Assembly: GCA_017631795.1 (NCBI GenBank)
Contig: JAGBSO010000022.1
Span: forward strand, 62,001-126,000
Source: Clostridia bacterium
GTDB taxonomy: Bacteria > Bacillota > Clostridia > Oscillospirales > Acutalibacteraceae
Direction of reading: 5' to 3'
Length of the DNA: 64,000 nucleotides
Below are positions 1 through 7,027 of this stretch, in pieces (within the stretch, counting starts at the first letter, position 1; each line of letters starts with the position of its first letter). The notes under the pieces were generated by a model. That model made no database searches and was not told where the DNA came from. It saw nothing but the letters and a program-made list of their open reading frames with translations. The translations under genes and the position numbers were made by a program.

Positions 1-939
1 CCTTTCGGAATCATCAGGAAGTTCATCATATTTTCCTGCAAGGACTGCACTTTTACGAAGATTCTTCAATGCATTTTCATTGTCACCGATTGAAAAATAA
101 AAATGTCCGAGATGACCATAATCATATATCATATTATGCCATAATTTACCGTAATTTCCGTCTGTATAAATAATATTTGCGATATCAATAAGCTTTTCTA
201 TTGCCTCAATATTATATTCTGCAGAAAAATTTTTGTCATAATAGCAATAATGACTGACTGTATTATTAAGCAGAAAAAGAGTTTTTTCAATCAGATTACT
301 GCATGCTTCATAATGCTTCGGCATATCTGAAATGAGCATAGTTGACAGATAATCCTTTGTGTCTATCAGGCAAGGCATTCCGGAAAGGATCTTTTCAGAC
401 TGAATCTGATATTCATTGTTTCCCGTAAAATAAGCTTTTGAATGAAGATGCTCACAGATAAGACGTTTTGACCACATTCTTATGCTGTCATCGGTGCAGT
501 GTTTCTGAATATTCTCGTAAATGGAGATAATCTTTCGGGAATCATTTTCATAATCGGGATTGTCTTTCACATTCTTATGATACATAAGAATTTCCATATA
601 TCTTACAAGAATACGGAAATCAGACGGAAAATCTTTCACCGCCTGCTGAAATTTTTCAAACGTCAGCTGTGCATCTTTTACTTTCATTTTATCATAAAAA
701 TCAAGATATTCCTGTATTTTAATCTGGGCTTCGGATTCATTCATTCCGAGAAGCTCATCAACGCTGACTCTGAAAAATGATGCAATTTCAGGCAGAATGG
801 TGATATCAGGGTAACTTTCTCCCCTTTCCCAATTGCTGACAGTCTGAAAAGTAACACCGAGAAAATCTGCAAGCATTTCCTGTGTAAGCTCATTTTCACG
901 TCTTAATCTTTTGATATTTTCGCCTAAGTAGATAGTCAT
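1..939 (-). CDS. XRE-family transcriptional regulator with helical/TPR-like C-terminal region (partial)
   Basis: The reading frame starts with ATG at 937-939 on the minus strand and runs open to base 1, so the C-terminus lies outside the window. Residues about 6-60 form a helix-turn-helix of the Cro/CI type (ELTQEMLADFLGVTFQTVS, then NWERGESYP). The following 250 residues are helical and rich in Tyr, Phe and Asn. A TPR-like stretch sits near the visible end (YGHLGHFYFSIGDNENALKN), as in Firmicutes XRE regulators whose C-terminal domain senses a ligand or peptide. A promoter lies at 984-1012, and three evenly spaced inverted repeats lie just upstream at 1024-1081, which suggests autoregulation. 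The target genes are not evident; the downstream neighbours lie outside the window. The HTH call is sure, the ligand is unknown. Confidence 0.9.
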   Translation of the reverse strand, partial: MTIYLGENIKRLRRENELTQEMLADFLGVTFQTVSNWERGESYPDITILPEIASFFRVSVDELLGMNESEAQIKIQEYLDFYDKMKVKDAQLTFEKFQQAVKDFPSDFRILVRYMEILMYHKNVKDNPDYENDSRKIISIYENIQKHCTDDSIRMWSKRLICEHLHSKAYFTGNNEYQIQSEKILSGMPCLIDTKDYLSTMLISDMPKHYEACSNLIEKTLFLLNNTVSHYCYYDKNFSAEYNIEAIEKLIDIANIIYTDGNYGKLWHNMIYDYGHLGHFYFSIGDNENALKNLRKSAVLAGKYDELPDDSER

Positions 940-983
940 TGTACTTATCTCCTCTGATTGTATTTATTAACCGGTCTGTCTAT

Positions 984-1012
984 ATAATAACGCACCAGCG
1001 AGCAAAAAACAA
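984..1012 (-). promoter_or_regulatory. Sigma-A type promoter for the XRE regulator
   Basis: Read on the minus strand, TTGTTT (1007-1012) is separated by 17 bases from TATTAT (984-989). It sits about 45 bases upstream of the start codon at 939. Confidence 0.6.
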
Positions 1013-1023
1013 TAAATCAATCT

Positions 1024-1081
1024 TTGAATAAAATTCAAGTTACTTTTGAAAAATTCAAATAATTTATGAATAACAATTCAA
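1024..1081. promoter_or_regulatory. Three phased TTGAA/TTCAA inverted repeats (candidate operators)
   Basis: TTGAA-N5-TTCAA at 1024-1038, TTGAA-N3-TTCAA at 1046-1058 and ATGAA-N6-TTCAA at 1066-1081 have centres about 21 bases apart, i.e. two helical turns. They lie immediately upstream of the XRE promoter and before the terminator of the next operon. A role as binding sites is inferred. Confidence 0.4.
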
Positions 1082-1083
1082 AA

Positions 1084-1114
1084 AAAATACACCCTTTCGG
1101 GTGTATCTTTTTTA
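1084..1114 (-). terminator. Rho-independent terminator of the Gfo/TIM-barrel operon
   Basis: The stem ATACACCC/GGGTGTAT with a TTTC-type loop is flanked by A-runs on one side and T-runs on the other, so it can work in both directions. It overlaps the stop codon of the last gene of the operon. Confidence 0.8.
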
Positions 1115-2077
1115 TGCCCACCACATCTCTGCGGGATTTTCTTTGATAAGAACACGTTTGAGCATTTCAACAGCCTTTGAAAGACCTTCATTCTGGCTCA
1201 TGAGTGAATCTTCATGTTCGATTGAAAGAACATGGTCATAGCCCACAAGACGAAGATTTGAAACGATATCTTTCCAGTATACTTCGTCGTTTCCATAACC
1301 AACAGAACGGAAAATCCATGCACGGTTGATTTCGTCACCATAGGGTTTTGTATCAAGCACACCTGTCTTTGCGGTGTTGTATTTATCCATCTTTGTATCT
1401 TTAGCATGAACGTGGAAAATCGCATCACCAAGAGCTCTGATAACTGCAACAGGCTCCATTCCCTGCCAGATAAGATGGCTGGGGTCAAAGTTTGCACCGA
1501 GCTCAGGACCTACTGCTTCACGGATACGGAGCATTGTGTCTGTGTTATAAACGCAGAATCCGGGATGCATTTCGAATGCAATCTTGTTTACACCGTGTGC
1601 TTTTGCAAACTCAACAGTGTCTTTCCAATAAGGAATAAGGACATCATTCCACTGCCAGTCAAGAATCTTTCCGAAATCATCAGGCCAGGGACATGTTACC
1701 CAGTTGGGATATTTTGCAGTTTCACAGTCACCGGGACAGCCTGAGAATGTGTTTATCTGGTGAATACCGAGTTTTTCTGCAAGAAGGATTGTATTCTTTA
1801 TTGCATCGTCAAAATACTTTGCTGTAGCTTTGTCGGGATGTACGGGGTTGCCGTGACAGCTGAGAGCACTGATTTCAACATCATAATCCTTGATAAGACC
1901 TTTGAATGTGTCAAGCTCCTTGGCATCATTCAGAAGAATCTCAGGATTTGCGTGTGCGTTGCCGGGATATCCGCCTGCACCGATTTCAACAGCTTCAATG
2001 CCGAGTGATTTAAAATATTTGAGAGCTTCTTCAAAAGGAAGATTACTCAGAAGTGTTGTAAATACACCAAGTTTCAT
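1112..2077 (-). CDS. Sugar phosphate isomerase/epimerase family protein (TIM barrel)
   Basis: A 321-residue protein of the AP-endonuclease-2-like TIM-barrel family (xylose isomerase-like, IolE/IolI type). The expected metal ligands are visible: Glu169 (AFEMHPG), Asp198 and His201 (FDPSH), His222/His224 (FHVHAKD) and Glu287 (SIEHED). No signal peptide, so cytoplasmic. It is the last gene of a four-gene operon with two more TIM-barrel paralogues and a Gfo/Idh/MocA oxidoreductase, 12 bases after its neighbour. Family members isomerise, epimerise or cleave (keto)sugars. In gut bacteria such genes beside Gfo/Idh dehydrogenases act on 3-keto-glycosides or inositols, so a role in sugar or glycoside catabolism is inferred. 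The substrate cannot be read from the sequence. Confidence 0.88.
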   Translation of the reverse strand: MKLGVFTTLLSNLPFEEALKYFKSLGIEAVEIGAGGYPGNAHANPEILLNDAKELDTFKGLIKDYDVEISALSCHGNPVHPDKATAKYFDDAIKNTILLAEKLGIHQINTFSGCPGDCETAKYPNWVTCPWPDDFGKILDWQWNDVLIPYWKDTVEFAKAHGVNKIAFEMHPGFCVYNTDTMLRIREAVGPELGANFDPSHLIWQGMEPVAVIRALGDAIFHVHAKDTKMDKYNTAKTGVLDTKPYGDEINRAWIFRSVGYGNDEVYWKDIVSNLRLVGYDHVLSIEHEDSLMSQNEGLSKAVEMLKRVLIKENPAEMWWA

Positions 2078-2089
2078 AGTTTCACCTCA

Positions 2090-2803
2090 TTATTTTACAG
2101 ACATAAGATATTTCATGCTTCTTGTAACATCTTCAAGTCCGTTGGGTACGGGATCATCATTTTCAAGGATAACCCATTCGATGTTATTGTCCTTAGCAGC
2201 TCTGATAACAGCATCAAGATCATTGTTGCCTTCTGTGAGAGCTTTGGGTTTGCCGTCGATACCGTCTTTGATATGAAGAAGAATGATATCATTGATGTTT
2301 TCTGTGATGTACTTGTAGTTATCCATACCTGCACAGAAACTCCAGTATGTATCAAGTTCAAGCTTTACCTTATCTGCAAAAATCTGCATTGCTGTTTTGC
2401 CGTTTTCAAGCACTGTGAATTCTTCTGTGTGGTTGTGATAGTAAGCAGGCACACCGAGTGCTGCACTGCCTCTTGCGAGAAGATCTGCAGCTCTTTCACA
2501 CTCTTCAACTGTATCGTGAGGAGCTCCGCCTGTGCCGACATTAAGCACACCGAGTGTCTTATGGAATGCTACTGTTTCTTCGATATTTTCATCAGAGAAA
2601 CTGTCAACACCGATATGACAGCCTACTGGAACAAGTCCGAGTTCATCGAGCTTTGCCTTGATTGTTTCTGCAGAAAGTCCGTGATAACCTGCGAACTCAA
2701 CACCATCAAAACCGAGTTTTTTTACTTCTTCAAGAATTTTAAGAAAATCATCTCCGCATTTAACCATATCACGGAGTGAGTATAACTGTACTGCGTATTT
2801 CAT
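2090..2803 (-). CDS. Sugar phosphate isomerase/epimerase family protein (TIM barrel), short form
   Basis: A 237-residue TIM-barrel protein of the same superfamily as its neighbours but clearly divergent. Motifs are KYAVQLYSLRD at the N-terminus, YYHNHTEEF (about 121-129), ELD (Asp151), LLHIKDG (His177) and VILEND (Glu214), giving the usual metal site. The start at 2803 is preferred over an in-frame ATG at 2812. An AAGGA box sits 8 bases upstream of it, it removes an unlikely MIN leader, and homologous proteins typically begin MKYAVQLYS. The upstream gene ends at 2809, so the genes are translationally close. Presumed cytoplasmic partner enzyme in the same sugar pathway. Confidence 0.86.
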   Translation of the reverse strand: MKYAVQLYSLRDMVKCGDDFLKILEEVKKLGFDGVEFAGYHGLSAETIKAKLDELGLVPVGCHIGVDSFSDENIEETVAFHKTLGVLNVGTGGAPHDTVEECERAADLLARGSAALGVPAYYHNHTEEFTVLENGKTAMQIFADKVKLELDTYWSFCAGMDNYKYITENINDIILLHIKDGIDGKPKALTEGNNDLDAVIRAAKDNNIEWVILENDDPVPNGLEDVTRSMKYLMSVK

Positions 2804-2808
2804 ATTAA

Positions 2809-3606
2809 TCATCCTTTGTAAATCATCGGGTCGATGTAGTTAATTGTAAGCTTGATGCCCCATTCGCCCATATCACCCTTCCATGTGCCTGAGTGGGGTT
2901 CGATTGAAAGCATACCGTTATATTTGTATTCATAAAGAAGTCCCATAATCTGACGCCAGTCGATCATATCAAGACCTGCGGGAGGATCATCAACATGGTC
3001 ACCATTGATGTTGATTGTGCCCTTGATGTGGAAATGATAGATTCTGTCTGCCCAGTCTTTGATTTCTTCAAGATATTTGCCTGAACCGGAGTTGATGCAG
3101 TGTGAAGGATCGTATTTGATACCGAGATCACGCACACGGCTCATAATTGCAAGCCATGCCTTGGGCTCTCTTACGAAGTTTGACCAGTCGCAGTTGTAAC
3201 ATGCAACTTTGATACCCTTTTCTTTTGCGTATGCACATACCTTTGAAAGGAATTCAACAGCATAATCACAGTTTTCAAAGAAAGATTTGTCTTCAACTTC
3301 ATTTACACCTGTAACGAAAACGGGACAACCAAGCTGAGCACAGACATCAATAAGTTTATATGAATTATTGAGTTCTTCTTCAATAATTGCACCGTTATCA
3401 TCAATCTTATCTGCACCCCATCTGCCGATTGACATAACCTTTACATCGTACTGTTCGCTCCACTTTTTGATATCGGGAATAAGTGCGATAAGATCATCGG
3501 GGTTGTTTTCGTGGTTGTAGCAGAATTCAACTGCATGAAGTCCGAGGTCAGCAAGATGCCTGAAACCCTCTTCACTCCAGTATTCAATCATTCCGAGTGT
3601 CATCAT
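2809..3606 (-). CDS. Sugar phosphate isomerase/epimerase family protein (TIM barrel), third paralogue
   Basis: A 265-residue TIM-barrel protein. Metal-binding motifs are Asp166/His169 (YDPSHC), His191/His193 (HFHIKGT) and Glu236 (SIEPHSG). The usual first ligand region reads YNCDW with Asp140. It has an AGGAG box 8 bases before ATG 3606. It sits between the oxidoreductase (12 bases upstream) and the short TIM-barrel gene. Three diverged members of one enzyme superfamily in one operon imply successive steps (isomerisation, epimerisation or beta-elimination) rather than redundancy. Substrate unknown. Confidence 0.87.
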   Translation of the reverse strand: MMTLGMIEYWSEEGFRHLADLGLHAVEFCYNHENNPDDLIALIPDIKKWSEQYDVKVMSIGRWGADKIDDNGAIIEEELNNSYKLIDVCAQLGCPVFVTGVNEVEDKSFFENCDYAVEFLSKVCAYAKEKGIKVACYNCDWSNFVREPKAWLAIMSRVRDLGIKYDPSHCINSGSGKYLEEIKDWADRIYHFHIKGTININGDHVDDPPAGLDMIDWRQIMGLLYEYKYNGMLSIEPHSGTWKGDMGEWGIKLTINYIDPMIYKG

Positions 3607-3618
3607 TTTAATTTCTCC

Positions 3619-4704
3619 TTAGTTATCAATATAAACAGGTTTACCTGTCTTTGCTGATTCATAGATAGCTTCAAGAATCTGAGTTACTACCATTGCCTGC
3701 TCAGGCTTAACGCACTGCTCACGCTTGCCGAGAACTGCATCAATCCAGATTCTCTGGTCGATGAAAGAATTACTGTCTGAATCGCCTTCATAGAAAGCAA
3801 CACCGCCGCAATCCATATTGGGAGTTTCGATGCACTGTCTGCCGTGTTTTACATAGTTTACACGTACATCGTCAAGAGTATCAATACCGCCCTTGTCACC
3901 GCAGAGAACGAAACATGCTTCTCTTGCTTCAGCAACGTTGAGCGCCCAGCTTGACTCAAGAGTTACAACAGCACCGTTTTCCATTACGATATAGCCGAAT
4001 GCTGAATCTTCAACAGTGAACTTTTCGGGATCCCAGTCACCCCATGCGTTTGCTGTATTTGTCTGGTCTGCAAGTTTTCTGAATGTGTTACCTACAACCA
4101 TCTTGGGTTTGTAGTTATTCATCATCCAGAGAGTAAGGTCAAGAGCATGAGTACCGATATCGATAAGAGGTCCGCCGCCCTGTTCGTATTCATTAAGGAA
4201 AACACCCCATGTGGGAACAGCTCTTCTGCGGATTGCAACAGCCTTTGCGTAGTAAATTTCACCGATTTCACCTGATTCGCAGACTGCCTTTGCATAAAGG
4301 TTTTCACCGCACTGTCTGTTCTGATAACCGATTGAAAGAAGCTTGCCTGTTCTTACAGATGCTTCGTACATAGCCTTAGCTTCAGCATATGTCTTAGCCA
4401 TTGGCTTTTCACACATTACGTGCTTACCTGCTTCCATAGCATCAATTGAAATGAAGCTGTGTGAACGGTTGGGAGTACAAACATGAACAACGTCAATTGT
4501 TTCATCCTTGATAAGTTCTTTATAGTCTGTATATGTCTTTGCATCAGGTGTACCGAATTTCTTTGCAGCCTTTTCTGCTCTTTCGGGAATAATGTCACAG
4601 AATGCAACCATTTCTACTTCGGGAATCAATGCAAGGTTGGGCATGTGCTTTCCGTTTGCAATACCGCCGCATCCTACGACGCCGATTCTTACTTTTTTGT
4701 CCAT
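3619..4704 (-). CDS. Gfo/Idh/MocA family NAD(P)-dependent oxidoreductase
   Basis: A 361-residue protein, the family's usual length. The N-terminal Rossmann fold has GVVGCGGIANGKHMPNLA at residues 8-25. The catalytic-region motif CEKPMAKT is near residue 100, and GGGPLIDIGTHALDL near 180 carries the typical Asp/His pair. It is the first gene of the operon, with a promoter at 4743-4771 and an AAGGA ribosome site 10 bases before the ATG. These enzymes oxidise ring hydroxyls of sugars, inositols or glycosides. Together with three downstream TIM-barrel proteins this suggests oxidation followed by rearrangement or cleavage. A second, separate Gfo/Idh gene lies at 20964. Confidence 0.92.
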   Translation of the reverse strand: MDKKVRIGVVGCGGIANGKHMPNLALIPEVEMVAFCDIIPERAEKAAKKFGTPDAKTYTDYKELIKDETIDVVHVCTPNRSHSFISIDAMEAGKHVMCEKPMAKTYAEAKAMYEASVRTGKLLSIGYQNRQCGENLYAKAVCESGEIGEIYYAKAVAIRRRAVPTWGVFLNEYEQGGGPLIDIGTHALDLTLWMMNNYKPKMVVGNTFRKLADQTNTANAWGDWDPEKFTVEDSAFGYIVMENGAVVTLESSWALNVAEAREACFVLCGDKGGIDTLDDVRVNYVKHGRQCIETPNMDCGGVAFYEGDSDSNSFIDQRIWIDAVLGKREQCVKPEQAMVVTQILEAIYESAKTGKPVYIDN

Positions 4705-4742
4705 AAATACAACATCCTTTCAGGATAAAATTATACATTTAT

Positions 4743-4771
4743 ATAATAAAACAAGAAAATATAAAATACAA
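4743..4771 (-). promoter_or_regulatory. Promoter of the Gfo/TIM-barrel operon
   Basis: Minus strand TTGTAT (4766-4771), 17-base spacer, TATTAT (4743-4748), about 40 bases upstream of the oxidoreductase start. Confidence 0.55.
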
Positions 4772-4806
4772 GTTTTTATTAAAATAAGGGATGTATAAAA
4801 ATATGC

Positions 4807-4845
4807 AAAAAAATTGTGCAGAATCAACAAACTGACTCTGCACAA
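4807..4845 (-). terminator. Terminator of the rsmI operon
   Basis: A 13-base stem with one mismatch (TTGTGCAGA.. pairing with ..TCTGCACAA, 4814-4843) is followed on the minus strand by a T-run. It lies directly after the 200-residue membrane protein gene. Confidence 0.8.
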
Positions 4846-4849
4846 CACA

Positions 4850-5452
4850 TTACAGCACATTCAAAATATACAATCTGATTTTTTCAAAAAATTCTTCGCT
4901 GTTATAGATGTTTCTGAACTTTTCATCAAGCTCTGCAATCCTGTCCTTATCGAAAGAAACATTTTCATTCTTATCATCACACATTGCATACATCTGACCG
5001 ACAACTGACTGAATTTTGTCATAACCGATACTTGCAATTCCGTTGACAGCTGCTTCAGGCAACGGACCGCCGTTATGTCGGAAAAAGAATGAAAGACTTT
5101 CTGCAGTAACATCTTCATCAAAATAAAAAAGTGCATACACTTCCCTGTGCCATTTTTCGGCATTTTCATATTCAGCATCAGGGTTTTCAGATTTTTCAAT
5201 CTGACGCTGCAGTACACACATAACACCCTCACACAGCTCTTTTGCATCGGCAGTTTCAGCTTTTTCAGGGGTAAGAGATTCATATTTTCCGACCAACTCT
5301 GCATATCTTTTAAGCTGCTCATGCTGTTTTTCCATTTTTTCATTTTTTCTTTTTACGGCTTTTGATGCCTTGATGCTGACAAAAACAGTAACTATAATCA
5401 GCACCAACAGCACGAGCCACATATACCAGAATTGAGTCAATGATTCAAGCAT
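4850..5452 (-). CDS. Membrane-anchored hypothetical protein
   Basis: 200 residues. One N-terminal transmembrane helix (about 9-27, WYMWLVLLVLIIVTVFV) is followed by a Lys/Glu-rich probable coiled coil (residues 28-55) and a mostly helical soluble domain containing FFFRHNGGPLPEAAVNG. No recognised catalytic motif. The ribosome site GGAGGG overlaps the last codons of rsmI, with only 2 bases between the genes, so translation is probably coupled. Function unknown; the soluble part should face the cytoplasm by the positive-inside rule. Confidence 0.75.
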   Translation of the reverse strand: MLESLTQFWYMWLVLLVLIIVTVFVSIKASKAVKRKNEKMEKQHEQLKRYAELVGKYESLTPEKAETADAKELCEGVMCVLQRQIEKSENPDAEYENAEKWHREVYALFYFDEDVTAESLSFFFRHNGGPLPEAAVNGIASIGYDKIQSVVGQMYAMCDDKNENVSFDKDRIAELDEKFRNIYNSEEFFEKIRLYILNVL

Positions 5453-5454
5453 AA

Positions 5455-6279
5455 TTATCCCTCCATAAGCGCTTTATAGATATCGCCTTTTTTCATACCT
5501 GATTCTTTTGCGGCTTTTTTAGCAGCTTCGGAAGCAGACATACCTTCTGCAAGATAATTTCTTGCAAGAGTTATTCCGTCAATTTCTTCTTCGGCAATTT
5601 CTTCTTTCTTTTTACCTTCAATGATGAGCACATATTCACCCTTGAGTTTCACACCGTCATATTTCTTTGCGGCTTCACTGAGTGTTGTATGTTCAACAGA
5701 CTCATGAATTTTAGTAAGCTCTTTGATAATTGCGATTTTTCTGTCACCGAAAAAGTCAAGCATATCACGCAGTGTTGCAGCAAGTTTATGGGGTGCTTCA
5801 TAGAAAAACATTGTGCGTCTTTCATCTTTGACTTCTTCAAGATGTTCACGTCTTTTCGGCTTATTGCCTGTAAGAAATCCTTCAAATGTGAATCTGCCCA
5901 CATCCATACCGCTGATTGCGGCAGCTGTGATTATAGCTGAAGGTCCCGGCACGGAAACAACATCAATTCCATGTTCATGACAAAGTGCAACAAGGTCTGT
6001 GCCGGGGTCTGAAATTGCAGGCATACCTGCATCTGTAACCAACGCACAGTCTTCACCGTCAAGAATGCGTGAAATGATATGAGAGCTTTTCTGAGCTTTG
6101 TTATGCTCATAATAGCTGACCATAGGTTTTTTTATTTCAAAGTGATTAAGAAGCTTTACAGTGACTCTGGTGTCCTCTGCAGCGATAAAATCAACTTCTT
6201 CAAATGTTTTTACGGCTCTGGGAGAAAAATCACCCAGATTTCCGATGGGAGTGCCCACAACATAAAGTTTTCCGCTCAT
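5455..6279 (-). CDS. rsmI: 16S rRNA (cytidine(1402)-2'-O)-methyltransferase
   Basis: 274 residues, the normal size for RsmI of the tetrapyrrole-methylase fold. Visible motifs are GTPIGNLGD (about 9-17), AEDTR (about 34-38), TDAGMPAISDPG near 100 and PGPSA near 130. RsmI uses S-adenosylmethionine to methylate the 2'-OH of C1402 in the ribosomal decoding centre. It lies directly downstream of a TrmN6/YabB-like methyltransferase. That order is also seen around yabB-yazA-rsmI in Bacillus subtilis, which supports both calls. Housekeeping, cytoplasmic. Confidence 0.95.
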   Translation of the reverse strand: MSGKLYVVGTPIGNLGDFSPRAVKTFEEVDFIAAEDTRVTVKLLNHFEIKKPMVSYYEHNKAQKSSHIISRILDGEDCALVTDAGMPAISDPGTDLVALCHEHGIDVVSVPGPSAIITAAAISGMDVGRFTFEGFLTGNKPKRREHLEEVKDERRTMFFYEAPHKLAATLRDMLDFFGDRKIAIIKELTKIHESVEHTTLSEAAKKYDGVKLKGEYVLIIEGKKKEEIAEEEIDGITLARNYLAEGMSASEAAKKAAKESGMKKGDIYKALMEG

Positions 6280-6295
6280 TATAAAAATCCTTTTC

Positions 6296-7027
6296 TTATT
6301 TTCTGTATGTGCCGATTATTTTCAGCATTTCGGGTGACTCTTTTCCGTCTGCACCTTCAATATGAAGCTCAGGCTCAACTGTAACACCCGGATTTCTGCC
6401 CAGCTTACCTTCAACAAGCACAAGCCACGGTGCAAGACCGTCACGCTGAGAAACAAAACGGATGCGTTTGGGTTCAATTTTCACTTTCTGCATAGCACAA
6501 GTGAGTTCAAAAAGTCTTTCGGGACGGATACACATGCAAAGTCTGCCGCCGAATTTCAGAAGCTTTGATGCAGCTGTGCATACATCGTCAAAACCGCATG
6601 TTATGCCGTGTCTTGCAATTTTTGCACTTTCTTCAATGCTTTCGATACCTGCATTGACTTTTGTGTAAGGCGGATTCATCGTTACAACATCAAAATGACC
6701 TTTCGGAAATTCTTTCGGTAAATTTCTCAGGTCACAATTGAAAGGATGAATTTTTTCAAGATTATTCATCTCAATTGAACGGCAAAGCTGTTCATAACCG
6801 TTTTTCTGAATCTCTGCTGTATAAATCTCTTTACAAAGACCTTCTCGTACCCAATAAAAAGGAATTATTCCGCATCCTGTTCCGAAATCACATGCAAGTG
6901 CCTTTTTTGAAGGAGATGCAAATGAAGCCAACAAAAGCGCATCAGTCCCGAAGGTGTGTGCCTTCGAGACTATGAGTTTAAGTTCGTTATTTATATATTC
7001 AATATGTTCGTTTTCGTTAATTTTCAT
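6296..7027 (-). CDS. tRNA1(Val) adenine-N6-methyltransferase family protein (YabB/TrmN6-like)
   Basis: A 243-residue class I methyltransferase. The SAM-binding motif CDFGTGCGIIP is at about 47-57. NPPY at 118-121 is the hallmark of N6-adenine or N5-glutamine methyltransferases. The N-terminus (MKINENEHIEYINNELKLIV) is typical of the YabB/TrmN6 family, so the start at 7027 is chosen over an in-frame upstream ATG at 7090. A weak AAAGAAA box precedes it. The first 11 bases overlap the end of the upstream dockerin gene, suggesting coupling. Probable target is A37 of tRNA-Val; the exact target is inferred from family and from the rsmI neighbour. Confidence 0.85.
   Translation of the reverse strand: MKINENEHIEYINNELKLIVSKAHTFGTDALLLASFASPSKKALACDFGTGCGIIPFYWVREGLCKEIYTAEIQKNGYEQLCRSIEMNNLEKIHPFNCDLRNLPKEFPKGHFDVVTMNPPYTKVNAGIESIEESAKIARHGITCGFDDVCTAASKLLKFGGRLCMCIRPERLFELTCAMQKVKIEPKRIRFVSQRDGLAPWLVLVEGKLGRNPGVTVEPELHIEGADGKESPEMLKIIGTYRK

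Noticed and set aside
1890-2276. ORFs opposite the TIM-barrel genes (128 residues and similar)
   Set aside because: They are antisense shadows of long conserved coding regions and lack ribosome sites.
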